Shown in pieces: positions 8,703-17,192 of a DNA stretch of 64,000 bases (position 1 is its first letter; each line of letters opens with the position of its first letter). The position numbers and the translations under genes are program-made. This DNA is from an uncultured Dorea sp. (lineage in GTDB: Bacteria; Bacillota; Clostridia; Lachnospirales; Lachnospiraceae). Below the pieces are notes generated by a model. That model was not told the origin of the DNA and ran no database searches. It saw only the letters and a list, made by a program, of their open reading frames with translations. Where the stretch lies: contig URTM01000014.1 in the NCBI GenBank assembly GCA_900550865.1, positions 4,105 to 68,104 on the forward strand, written 5' to 3'.

Positions 8703-10013
8703 CTATTCAAAAATTTTCTGTCCGTCAACTTCCGTAGTCAAAGCTTCCAGAGCTTTTTCTACGATTCCACGGCGTAATTTCTTTTCTTCTTCCTGATCCA
8801 GTGCCGGATTACCGAGTGGATGTGGAATAGCGATCGCCGGTACGATTCTATTTGCACCAACTGTCATAGAAATCGGAGTAACTGTACAGATATGTACAAC
8901 AGGAATTCCTGCTCTTTCGATTTCTTTTACCATCGTTGCACCGCAACGAGTACAGGTACCTCAGGTGGAGGTCAGGATAACGGCATCTACTCCGTCAGCC
9001 TTTAATTTCTGTGAATACTCTGCTGCAAATGCTTTTGCGGATGCTACAGATGTTCCATTTCCTACAGTTGTATAGAACAGATGATGTAATTCCCCGATCA
9101 CACCCTCTTTTTCCATATCACGAAGTACATCGACAGGAAGTACACGGTCAGGATCTGCATTTGCATATACCGGATCGTATCCTCCGTGTGCAGTCTCATA
9201 AGTTTCCTCTGTAAGATCCATAACACCTGCAATATCATATTCTCCATAATGTGAAGCACTTGAGCTTTCAATATGGTCCGGATTTCCCTTTGGAACGATA
9301 CCACCGGATGTGACCAGTGCAATCTTTGCATGTGCGAGATCTTTTACTGCCGGATTTGGCTCTACCCTGTCAAAGTCAGGCATCGGATACTCTGTCACAT
9401 ATGGTTTATCATTTAGTTTCTTGATCAGCATCTTAACGGCACGTTTAGATCCTCTTTCTTTTTCGAAGAAGTTTACACGTACACCATTTGGGATATATCC
9501 TTCTTCTGCAGATGAACCGATTTTTTCTCCTTTTGCCAGTTTCACTGCCAACGGAGCAAGTTTCTTCACTGCATCCCTCATACCTGCCGCACTGTTCTTT
9601 GTTGAGATCATGTAGACATCATTCTTGAACATATCTGCTCCAGGGTTTTCTACATACATACCTGTAACTGCAGGAATTCCAAGTTCCTCCTGAACAGCTG
9701 CCGCAATTGTACCGCAAGCCACACCATAACGTCCTGCATTGAATGCCGGTCCTGCAATAAATACATCCGGTGCCTGCTCTTTTACCATTGCAAGAATATC
9801 TGCTTTTGCTTTTTCAAGGTTCTCATTGAAGTAAGAATCTCCGCAAATAACTGTTGCAATAATCTCTGCTTCATCTTTAAAATTCTGTGTCAGTGCCAGA
9901 CCAGGTCCTACAACTTCCCCAACACGAATTTCTGCAGGATAGTCTGCTTTTTCCTCTCCACCAATCTGTGCAAAGAACTGGTTGATATAATGAACTACTT
10001 TTATCTTAGACAT
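8703..10013 (-). CDS. grdB: Glycine reductase component B, gamma subunit (selenoprotein)
   Basis: Substrate-activating selenoprotein for glycine (436 aa with recoding, the same length as known GrdB). The frame from ATG 10013 meets TGA at 8961-8963 and continues in frame to 8703. The motif is T-S-T-U-G-T-C-T-R-C, with Sec at residue 351 and downstream cysteines at +3 and +6. A perfect stem-loop with a GGU loop follows at SECIS distance. With the GrdE-derived pyruvoyl subunit it forms the glycine-specific protein B. The gene starts 18 bases after grdE. Conventional calling would split it into 350-aa and 76-aa products. Confidence 0.96.
8934..8948 (-). promoter_or_regulatory. SECIS element of grdB
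   Basis: Perfect 6-bp stem CGTTGC/GCAACG with a GGT loop, 13-27 bases after the selenocysteine TGA. Distance and GU-containing loop match the bacterial SECIS pattern recognised by SelB. Confidence 0.7.
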
Positions 10014-10031
10014 ATTCTTATCCTCCCTCTT

Positions 10032-11312
10032 CTATCTTGCACTCAGTTTATTGAAACCTGTCTCATTTGTTGCACCTGTGATTACCTGAAGTTCTACTTC
10101 CAGAGATCCGTCCTCACGCAGTGTCTCTTCACTTGCTCCGGCAATCTTTGTCACATAATCCAAAGTTCCAATTACTTTATCAAGTTTTGGCAGGATAACA
10201 ACTTCATTTGCATTACCACCTGTTACAACCGCATCTGCTGCCACATCTGCGTCCGCAAGAGACTGTGATTTTCCATCACGTCCGGCATACTCATCTGTAA
10301 TAATTACAGTCTTGATGCCTTCTGCTTCGATCTTCTTACAGTTCATAATAAGGTCTGTATCCGGATTACCAAATCCTTCCTGTGATACGATAACGCCATC
10401 CAGATCTAACATCTTACACAGTTTTGCTGTCCAGTCAGAAGATCTTTCTTTATCTGCAAGGTATACATTTTCATTTGTAATGATCTGACATACGAAGTTC
10501 AGTGTCTTTCCATGTTCTTCAAACAGATCATGGACAACCGGATTATTCTCATGTACATAAGTAGGATTCTTATCACATGCGGATACACAGTTACCGGAAA
10601 CGATGGCCCCGTCCATGATCTCTGTAGGGCTTAAGATTGTAGGAAGTGTCTTCTTTGCATCCACTCCGTATACATAAGTGTCATGTAAGAGTCCCTGGCT
10701 TTGAAGCATCTGGACATATGCAACTCTCGGAAGATCCGGATACTGTGTGATTCCTTCTTTGATTCCGCATGTCTCATATACTTTTATCTCATCCGGTGTA
10801 AGCTCACGCGCTAATTCCCCAATGTAAGCTGCTACTCGGAATCCGGCAAACCGGACTGCTTTTTCATATTCATGCTGCTTGATACCTTCTACAGGTTCAC
10901 ATACCATAACTAGATTCAACGTCTTTGAAAATGGTGTGTAATCTGCTCCAGGTCCTGTCATGTCAATGATACCTTCCTGGAATCCAACGATTCTTCCCGC
11001 TGTTACGACAGCCATACCTTTTAATGCGTATGTCTTTCCTGATCCAACGGTATCCACCTTTGAAATAATTCCCGGAAATACACCACCTTTTCCTTCTACC
11101 TTTACTCTCGGCTCGATTACATCTTTTACCGGTGTGATTCTTACAGATTCTCCCGGTCTTGCAATATCAAATGTAGCTTCCTGAATATGCTCATCTTCTA
11201 ATGCAATGGCTTTCACTGCTCCTTTATCTACATACAGGATTCCATCTTCAATCTTTGATGTATCCGCAAACTGGATATCCTTAATGTAAATATTCCCCAT
11301 TTCTAATCTCAC
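10032..11312 (-). CDS. grdE: Glycine reductase component B, alpha/beta proprotein
   Basis: A 426-aa proprotein that self-cleaves into two subunits of protein B. The cleavage site is N241-C242 in the motif GNCVSACDKN, and Cys242 becomes the pyruvoyl group that forms a Schiff base with glycine. The start is GTG 11312, with AGGAGG 8 bases upstream, and the N-terminus MRLEMGNIYIKD is family-typical. It is followed closely by grdB (18-base gap) and preceded by grdX. Confidence 0.95.
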   Translation of the reverse strand: MRLEMGNIYIKDIQFADTSKIEDGILYVDKGAVKAIALEDEHIQEATFDIARPGESVRITPVKDVIEPRVKVEGKGGVFPGIISKVDTVGSGKTYALKGMAVVTAGRIVGFQEGIIDMTGPGADYTPFSKTLNLVMVCEPVEGIKQHEYEKAVRFAGFRVAAYIGELARELTPDEIKVYETCGIKEGITQYPDLPRVAYVQMLQSQGLLHDTYVYGVDAKKTLPTILSPTEIMDGAIVSGNCVSACDKNPTYVHENNPVVHDLFEEHGKTLNFVCQIITNENVYLADKERSSDWTAKLCKMLDLDGVIVSQEGFGNPDTDLIMNCKKIEAEGIKTVIITDEYAGRDGKSQSLADADVAADAVVTGGNANEVVILPKLDKVIGTLDYVTKIAGASEETLREDGSLEVELQVITGATNETGFNKLSAR

Positions 11313-11384
11313 GATCTTTTCCTCCTTTTTTCATCTTCTTTTATAAAACGCTGCCCGTTTTACAACCTCTTTTATCACTGTCTT

Positions 11385-11765
11385 CTACCAGACATCCGCA
11401 GACGCCAGTCCGCTCTCTAATAAAGTCCAGTCAACCAATTGAAAATCCTTATAAACTTCTTCTTTGTAATACTTACTTTTATCTTGAAATTTCTGACATA
11501 CCAGAATCGCATTTTCAATCAATCTGACAGATTCCCCATCCACCTTCTCCTTTCTCTCAGATATCAGCACAGATTTATACGGTGTTTCCTTTGGTTTTAC
11601 ACTTCCTGATAATGGATGTGTCAATAATCTGTGACCTTCGTAAATTCTGTCCCTTACTACCTTCAGAAGTTCTTCATAAGAGAGTTCCAGATAGATTACC
11701 TCATGTGTATCATCCAGCCTGGATCGTACAAGCGGATTATTTGTGATCACCATATACTTACTCAT
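11385..11765 (-). CDS. grdX: GrdX family protein, first gene of the glycine reductase operon
   Basis: A 126-aa soluble protein with no catalytic motif I can identify. It begins MSKYMVITNNP, typical of the GrdX family found at the head of grd operons; the function is unknown. It lies directly downstream of the glycine riboswitch and its terminator, and 72 bases before grdE. The ATG is preceded by GAGAGGATGG. Assignment relies on family resemblance plus the diagnostic position. Confidence 0.82.
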   Translation of the reverse strand: MSKYMVITNNPLVRSRLDDTHEVIYLELSYEELLKVVRDRIYEGHRLLTHPLSGSVKPKETPYKSVLISERKEKVDGESVRLIENAILVCQKFQDKSKYYKEEVYKDFQLVDWTLLESGLASADVW

Positions 11766-11811
11766 TCATGTCCATCCTCTCTTATGTTATTTCAACCAGC
11801 CTTAGAAAATA

Positions 11812-11854
11812 AAAAGGACGTCCCACGCCAATTACTGCGTTCAAACGTCCTTTT
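11812..11854 (-). terminator. Terminator of the glycine riboswitch expression platform
   Basis: Perfect 10-bp stem AAAAGGACGT/ACGTCCTTTT (11845-11854 with 11812-11821), followed by TATTTT on the minus strand. It lies between the aptamer and grdX, so glycine binding probably prevents its formation (ON switch). Confidence 0.75.
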
Positions 11855-11907
11855 CTGTCTTTCGTCCTGTTAAATCTAATTCCTCTTACAGTACAAGATT
11901 CAGAATG

Positions 11908-12012
11908 TAGTCCCTTTCTCCGTCCTTTTGCCTGAAAGTTTCGTCCGGTTTTTCCCCATTTTTTCGATACCGGTTTGCCTCTTCGGCGGCTGCCCTGGCA
12001 GCTCTCTCTTGA
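11908..12012 (-). ncRNA. Glycine riboswitch (single aptamer)
   Basis: The minus strand shows the conserved glycine aptamer core: GAGAGAG, GCCGAAGAGGCAAAC, then CTTTCAGGCAAAAGGACGGAG. A GCTGCC/GGCAGC hairpin sits where the variable arm is expected. Only one aptamer is evident, so it is a singleton rather than tandem form. It stands between the grd promoter and the grdX terminator and should switch on glycine reductase when glycine is abundant. Confidence 0.9.
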
Positions 12013-12076
12013 GAAATATCATCCCACTCTTCTTTTCAGTTATAGAAAATTTTTATATCATTTATTTTCTTCCTCT

Positions 12077-12105
12077 ATATTACATCATTGTTACTTATAT
12101 TGCAA
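12077..12105 (-). promoter_or_regulatory. Sigma-A promoter of the grd operon
   Basis: TTGCAA (12100-12105), 17-base spacer, TAATAT (12077-12082). It starts a leader of about 300 bases containing the glycine riboswitch. The rest of 12106-12231 is T-rich with no further element that I recognise. Confidence 0.6.
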
Positions 12106-12231
12106 TACTTTATCTTTTTTTATCTTTTTTTAGTTGTTTTGAACAATTATGTAATCTGCTTTTTGTATATTTTTCTATTTTCCCTCCGTTTTTCGTTTTC
12201 ACTTATTCATTATTCACAAAGTCTTTTTTCT

Positions 12232-13605
12232 TTATTTTACTTTTTTATTTTTTAAGAAATTATGATAGTAATCGTCATGCAATTCTTTCATCTGGCTGCT
12301 CAGGAAGAACAATGCAAGAATATTAGGAATTACCATCAATGAATTGAAACAGTCTGCCATATTCCATACCAAATCAACCTGTGCAAGTGAACCTAACAAT
12401 ACACAGAGCGAAACCAGAACCGCATACGGCTTTACTGCATTTTTTCCAAATAAATATTTCACATTGGCCTGCCCAAAGAAATACCATCCGATAATCGTCG
12501 AAAATGCGAAAAAGAACATACAGATTGCAATAAATACATTACCGAATTTTCCGAATACACTCGAAAATGCATACTGGCTGAGCGCTGTACCTGTAAGCCC
12601 TGTCGGAATCGACTGTGTTGTAATAATCACCAGTGCCGTCAGATTCAGAATTACAAAGGTATCAATGAATACACCGATCATTGCTACAAATCCCTGCTCT
12701 ACCGGATGTTCTACTTTCGCTACCGCATGTGCGTGAGGCGTCGATCCCATACCTGCTTCATTCGAGAACAGTCCTCTTGCCACACCTTTTGTGAGTGCAA
12801 GCTTTACCGTTGCTCCCACTGCTCCGCCACTGACTGCAGACGGTTTAAAAGCACCTACAACGATAGAATAAAATGCATATGGGATTTCTTTAAAGTTTGC
12901 AAAGATTACAATCAGTGATCCGATAATATAAAAACATGCCATGATTGGAACAATCGTCTCTGTAACTTTTGCAATTCTGGAAATTCCTCCGACAAATACA
13001 AACAATGCGATAACCGCTATAATGATCCCCACCACTATCTGTGGTATACCAAATGCAGTATGAAATGCTGACGCTATCGAGTTGGACTGTACCGCATTTC
13101 CCATAAATCCCAGTGCAAAAATGATCAGAACAGAAAAGACAGCTGCCAGGATTTTTCCAAAAGTACCTTTGAAAGCCGCCTGGATATAATAAACCGGTCC
13201 GCCTGTTACATGCCCGTCTTTTCCTACATGCTTATATTTCTGAGCCATAATAGCTTCTCCGAAAATGGTCGCCATTCCAAGAAATGCCGCAATCCACATC
13301 CAGAAAATCGCTCCCGGTCCGCCTATTGCCAATGCTGTTGCCGCTCCTGCAATATTCCCCGTTCCTACCTGTGCTGCAATAGCCGTTGCAAGTGCCTGAA
13401 ATGATGACATACCGTCTTTTCCCGCCGTTCCTTTTTTCGAAAACAGTCCGCCAAACGTTCTTTTCCACCCGGCCTTAAATCCCCGTATCTGGATAAATCC
13501 GAGCCGGATCGTAAATATAACACCTCCTCCTAACAGCAGAATGATCAAAATATAATCTGCCAGATAATGCTGAATCAGTAATACGATATTATTCAGTTTA
13601 TCCAA
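12232..13605 (-). CDS. AGCS-family sodium:alanine/glycine symporter
   Basis: Polytopic membrane protein (457 aa) of the alanine or glycine:cation symporter family (AlsT/DagA type). Signature stretches are GTGNIAGAATAL, WMWIAAFLGM and NEAGMGSTPHAHA. It imports alanine and/or glycine with Na+; the substrate cannot be fixed from sequence, but its position between glyS and the glycine-riboswitch operon favours glycine. AAGGAGG precedes the ATG. It has its own promoter (13661-13689). A paralogue is at 51593-52978. Confidence 0.9.
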   Translation of the reverse strand: MDKLNNIVLLIQHYLADYILIILLLGGGVIFTIRLGFIQIRGFKAGWKRTFGGLFSKKGTAGKDGMSSFQALATAIAAQVGTGNIAGAATALAIGGPGAIFWMWIAAFLGMATIFGEAIMAQKYKHVGKDGHVTGGPVYYIQAAFKGTFGKILAAVFSVLIIFALGFMGNAVQSNSIASAFHTAFGIPQIVVGIIIAVIALFVFVGGISRIAKVTETIVPIMACFYIIGSLIVIFANFKEIPYAFYSIVVGAFKPSAVSGGAVGATVKLALTKGVARGLFSNEAGMGSTPHAHAVAKVEHPVEQGFVAMIGVFIDTFVILNLTALVIITTQSIPTGLTGTALSQYAFSSVFGKFGNVFIAICMFFFAFSTIIGWYFFGQANVKYLFGKNAVKPYAVLVSLCVLLGSLAQVDLVWNMADCFNSLMVIPNILALFFLSSQMKELHDDYYHNFLKNKKVK

Positions 13606-13660
13606 AGTCTTTCCTCCTTACTTATAGATTTTATGAATGATGAATTAAGTGTTTTCTATA

Positions 13661-13689
13661 AATATACTCTTTCATTTATTTTAAATCAA
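13661..13689 (-). promoter_or_regulatory. Sigma-A promoter of the AGCS symporter
   Basis: TTGATT (13684-13689), 17-base spacer, TATATT (13661-13666), about 60 bases before the start codon in an AT-rich leader. Confidence 0.6.
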
Positions 13690-13756
13690 TATTTTATTTT
13701 ATATTTTATTTTTTTGTACATTATGCACAAATCAATTTCTACATACCTGCATATAT

Positions 13757-13818
13757 AAAAAAAGACCGTGAAACCGCCATGCATGCACTTTGGCATACAT
13801 AGCCGATTCCACGGTCTC
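13757..13818 (-). terminator. Terminator of glyS
   Basis: Long stem built on AGACCGTG/CACGGTCT with further pairing of the ATGCATGGC and GCTATGTATGCC arms, followed by TTTTTTT on the minus strand. Confidence 0.85.
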
Positions 13819-13852
13819 TTGTTTTATCTCTTATGCTTCAATTTTCTGATTC

Positions 13853-15253
13853 TTACCACTCGAATTTCTTCTCAAAGTAAGCATCCAGATCTTCAATCTT
13901 GATTCTTTCCTGTTCCATGGTATCTCTGTCACGGACAGTTACTGCTCCGTCTTCTTCAGAATCGAAATCGTATGTTACACAGAATGGTGTTCCGATCTCG
14001 TCCTGACGACGGTAACGTTTTCCGATATTTCCACGGTCATCATATTCGCAGTTGTATTTTTTGCTTAACTGTGCAAATACTTTCTCTGCACCTTCATTCA
14101 GCTTCTTAGAAAGCGGAAGCACACCGATCTTAACCGGTGCCAGTGCCGGATGGAAGTGAAGAACCGTACGTGTATCAGGCTTCTCCTCTGTTCCGATCTC
14201 TTCTTCATCATAAGCACTGCAAAGGAATGCAAGTACCATACGGTCTGCACCGAGTGACGGCTCGATAACGTATGGGATGTATTTTTCCTTTGTCTCATCA
14301 TCAAAGTATGTCAGATCCTGTCCGGATACATTCTGATGCTGTGTTAAGTCGTAATCTGTACGGTCAGCGATTCCCCACAGTTCTCCCCATCCGAATGGGA
14401 ATAAGAACTCAACGTCTGTTGTTGCTTTACTGTAGAAAGAAAGCTCTTCTTTATCATGATCACGGTAACGTACTTCATCATCTTTCAGTCCTAATGCAGA
14501 CAGCCAGTTCAGACAGAACTTCTTCCAATAATCAAACCATTCAAGGTCTGTGTCCGGTTTGCAGAAGAATTCCAGTTCCATCTGTTCGAACTCTCTGGTA
14601 CGGAATGTAAAGTTACCAGGTGTGATCTCGTTACGGAATGATTTACCGATCTGTCCGATACCAAATGGCAGTTTCTTTCTGGATGTACGCTGTACATTCT
14701 TGAAGTTTACGAAAATTCCCTGTGCAGTCTCCGGACGGAGATATACCGTATTCTTCGCATCCTCTGTTACTCCCTGGAATGTCTTGAACATCAGGTTGAA
14801 CTGACGGATATCTGTAAAGTCATGCTTTCCACATGTCGGACATGGAATCTGATTCTCATCGATAAAGTTCTTCATCTGCTCCTGTGTCCATGCATCTACC
14901 GCACCATCCAGTTCAATGTTATTCTCTGCACAATAATCTTCGATGACTTTATCCGCACGGAAACGTTCGTGACACTGTTTACAATCCATCAGAGGATCAC
15001 TGAATCCTCCGAGATGTCCACTTGCGATCCATGTCTGTGGGTTCATAAGGATCGCACAGTCCACACCTACATTGAACGGAGATTCCTGAATGAATTTCTT
15101 CCACCATGCTTTTTTTACATTGTTTTTCAATTCTACTCCGAGATTACCATAATCCCATGTATTCGCAAGCCCGCCATAGATCTCAGATCCCGGATATACA
15201 AATCCTCTTGCTTTCGCCAATGAAACGATCTTATCCATAGTCTTTTCTGCCAT
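13853..15253 (-). CDS. glyS: Glycyl-tRNA synthetase (homodimeric class II type)
   Basis: Charges tRNA-Gly. Of 466 aa, the protein shows the class II synthetase core with an N-terminal [12 protein letters not shown] segment, CxxC pairs in the insertion (CKQC, CPTC) and the motif 2 region [17 protein letters not shown]. This is the single-chain alpha2 form, not the GlyQ/GlyS heterotetramer. AAGGTGAGG precedes the ATG. No T-box leader is visible in the 74 bases upstream, so it is probably cotranscribed with or close to recO. It sits in a cluster of glycine-related genes. Confidence 0.96.
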   Translation of the reverse strand: MAEKTMDKIVSLAKARGFVYPGSEIYGGLANTWDYGNLGVELKNNVKKAWWKKFIQESPFNVGVDCAILMNPQTWIASGHLGGFSDPLMDCKQCHERFRADKVIEDYCAENNIELDGAVDAWTQEQMKNFIDENQIPCPTCGKHDFTDIRQFNLMFKTFQGVTEDAKNTVYLRPETAQGIFVNFKNVQRTSRKKLPFGIGQIGKSFRNEITPGNFTFRTREFEQMELEFFCKPDTDLEWFDYWKKFCLNWLSALGLKDDEVRYRDHDKEELSFYSKATTDVEFLFPFGWGELWGIADRTDYDLTQHQNVSGQDLTYFDDETKEKYIPYVIEPSLGADRMVLAFLCSAYDEEEIGTEEKPDTRTVLHFHPALAPVKIGVLPLSKKLNEGAEKVFAQLSKKYNCEYDDRGNIGKRYRRQDEIGTPFCVTYDFDSEEDGAVTVRDRDTMEQERIKIEDLDAYFEKKFEW

Positions 15254-15327
15254 TTTTTCATCCTCACCTTCTCAAAATATTCGTAATTGAATTTAATTAT
15301 AGCGTCTGCCCTCTTTGTTTTCAAGCC

Positions 15328-16074
15328 TTATCGTACAATTGTTTCCAATATCTCCAATGATTTGAAGCGTTTTCCCAGATATTCATCCAGATACGCTTTC
15401 GTCAGGTTCTTTAGTTCTCCAAGCACATCTTCTTTTACAACGAAAGTATATAATTTCTCAACCGGGGAACATACGATGTACTGCAATGTATATAATGTCG
15501 ACGGAAGCAGCCGGATTCCATCGGAAATATGGCCGGCACACTGCGTGCATATCACGCCGCCTCTCCGTATACTAAATACTTTTTCCCGCTCCTTATCCCC
15601 GCACATGATACATTCCATCACCTGCGGACCTTCCCCGTTCACGGTAATGGTCTTCAATTCGTAAATGCACCGTATCAGTTCATTCGGGATATGTATGTTC
15701 GTCAGTGCCCGGAGCGTCTGATACAGAAGCTTCAGCATCTCGGTCTCATCGTTCGCTTCTCTTGCATAATACCCGGCCAGATCCATAAAATAGAATCCGT
15801 AATAGGCACCTTCTACATCCGTACGCAATTCCTGGAAATAATTGGAAACAGAGGCCGACACCAGCGTATAAGATGTCCGCCCCTCATATACAGTAAACTC
15901 TCCAAATGAAAAAGGGCTCGTCACTCCCATCAGTGCACTGTTCGGTCTTCTTGCGCCACGTGCGAATGCCGAGATTTTCCCTCTTTCTCTGGTCAGTATT
16001 ACCACTCGTCTGTCATATTCACCTATTGGTGCTGCTGTCAGTATCATGCCAGTCAGTGTAATCTGATTTACCAA
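15328..16074 (-). CDS. recO: DNA repair protein RecO
   Basis: Recombination mediator (248 aa) of the RecFOR pathway that helps load RecA on SSB-coated DNA. It has an N-terminal OB fold (MILTAAPIGEYDRRVVIL) and a C-terminal zinc site with CIMC and CTQC cysteine pairs. The start is TTG 16074, with AAGGAG 6 bases before it; the first in-frame ATG (16047) has no ribosome binding site. The gene order era-yqzL-like-recO matches Firmicutes. Confidence 0.93.
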   Translation of the reverse strand: MVNQITLTGMILTAAPIGEYDRRVVILTRERGKISAFARGARRPNSALMGVTSPFSFGEFTVYEGRTSYTLVSASVSNYFQELRTDVEGAYYGFYFMDLAGYYAREANDETEMLKLLYQTLRALTNIHIPNELIRCIYELKTITVNGEGPQVMECIMCGDKEREKVFSIRRGGVICTQCAGHISDGIRLLPSTLYTLQYIVCSPVEKLYTFVVKEDVLGELKNLTKAYLDEYLGKRFKSLEILETIVR

Positions 16075-16189
16075 TTGTATCTCCTTCTTTGTATCTGTTT
16101 ATCGTCTCCTCACAGATACTCATACCTTTATAATACAGATAATCTTCTATCTTACCTGATGCGACGAATCTGTCCCAGTACTCTTCCAT
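16019..16189 (-). CDS. YqzL-like small protein
   Basis: A 56-aa frame starting at ATG 16189 with a GAGGTGATC ribosome binding site. The peptide begins MEEYWDRFVASGKIEDYLYYK, which resembles the W-x-F-x-x-(S/T)-G-x-I-x-x-YL-x-x-K pattern of YqzL, a tiny protein encoded between era and recO in Bacillus. Its 3' end overlaps recO by 56 bases in another frame. Function is unknown; the position and ribosome binding site are the main support. Confidence 0.62.
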   Translation of the reverse strand: MEEYWDRFVASGKIEDYLYYKGMSICEETINRYKEGDTIGKSDYTDWHDTDSSTNR

Positions 16190-16262
16190 ATGATCACCTC
16201 ATCCTTTGCCAGGGCATATTTTTTAATGCTCTAAGATTAGGTTCTCCCATGGGCACTGCTTT

Positions 16263-17159
16263 TTATTCATCTTCGCGGTATCCAAAATTTTTCATCAAAA
16301 ATTCACTGTCTCTCCAGTCTTTCTTTACTTTGACCCAGAGCTTGAGATTGACCTGCTGATTCAGCATTTTCTCGATCTCATAACGTGCAGTACTTCCGAT
16401 CTTTTTCAACATACTTCCTTTTTTACCAATAATTATCCCCTTGTGTGAATCGCGCTCACAGATAATGGTTGCATCGATGTGCATCACTTTATTTCTGACT
16501 TTCATACTGTCAATGGCAACTGCGATACCGTGCGGAATCTCTTCCTGCAGGCAGTGCAGTGCTTTTTCACGGATCAGTTCGGCCACAATCTGACGCTCCG
16601 GCTGATCTGTAATGGTATCTTCATCATAGAACTGTGGTCCGTACGGAAGGTATTTCATGATCACTTTTACAAGCTCATCGGTATTGTCACCGTTTCTCGC
16701 AGATACCGGAACGATTTCTGCAAAGTCATAGACATCTTTGTACGCAGCGATGGCCGGAAGAACATCTTCCTTCTTTACACTGTCTATCTTATTGATGACC
16801 AGTACAACCGGTGTCGTTACTTTCTTAAGCTGGCTGATGATATGCTGTTCACCTGCACCGATAAATGTTGTCGGCTCTACCAGCCAGAGCACCACGTCAA
16901 CTTCATTCAATGTACGTTCTGCCACATTGACCATATACTCCCCAAGCTTGTTCTTTGCTTTATGGATTCCCGGTGTATCCACGAACACAATCTGACCGTC
17001 ATCTGTTGTAAGTATGGTCTGGATACGGTTACGTGTCGTCTGTGGTTTATTCGATGTAATCGCGATCTTCTGTCCAATCAGCTGGTTCATCAGAGTTGAT
17101 TTTCCAACGTTTGGACGGCCGATCAATGTTACAAATCCTGATTTATAATCCTTTTTCAT
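16263..17159 (-). CDS. era: GTPase Era
   Basis: Essential ribosome-assembly GTPase (298 aa) that binds the 3' end of 16S rRNA. It shows G1 GRPNVGKS (14-21), G3 DTPGIH, G4 NKID, and a C-terminal KH domain with GKKGSMLKKIG. Length fits Era (about 300 aa). It is followed by the YqzL-like gene and recO on the same strand. Confidence 0.97.
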   Translation of the reverse strand: MKKDYKSGFVTLIGRPNVGKSTLMNQLIGQKIAITSNKPQTTRNRIQTILTTDDGQIVFVDTPGIHKAKNKLGEYMVNVAERTLNEVDVVLWLVEPTTFIGAGEQHIISQLKKVTTPVVLVINKIDSVKKEDVLPAIAAYKDVYDFAEIVPVSARNGDNTDELVKVIMKYLPYGPQFYDEDTITDQPERQIVAELIREKALHCLQEEIPHGIAVAIDSMKVRNKVMHIDATIICERDSHKGIIIGKKGSMLKKIGSTARYEIEKMLNQQVNLKLWVKVKKDWRDSEFLMKNFGYREDE

Positions 17160-17192
17160 ATTTTCTCCTGTTCTTTTTACTATTGAAGGCGC

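Noticed and set aside
8961..8963. In-frame stop in grdB as a frameshift or pseudogene
   Set aside because: Reading continues in the same frame to the normal family length, a SECIS hairpin follows, and the position is the known selenocysteine site.
11880..12060. Tandem (two-aptamer) glycine riboswitch
   Set aside because: Only one GCCGAAG...CAGGCAAAAGGAC core is present; the flanking leader is too short for a second.
15254..15327. T-box leader for glyS
   Set aside because: The gap is only 74 bases and shows no T-box AGGGUGGNACCGCG-like sequence or terminator.
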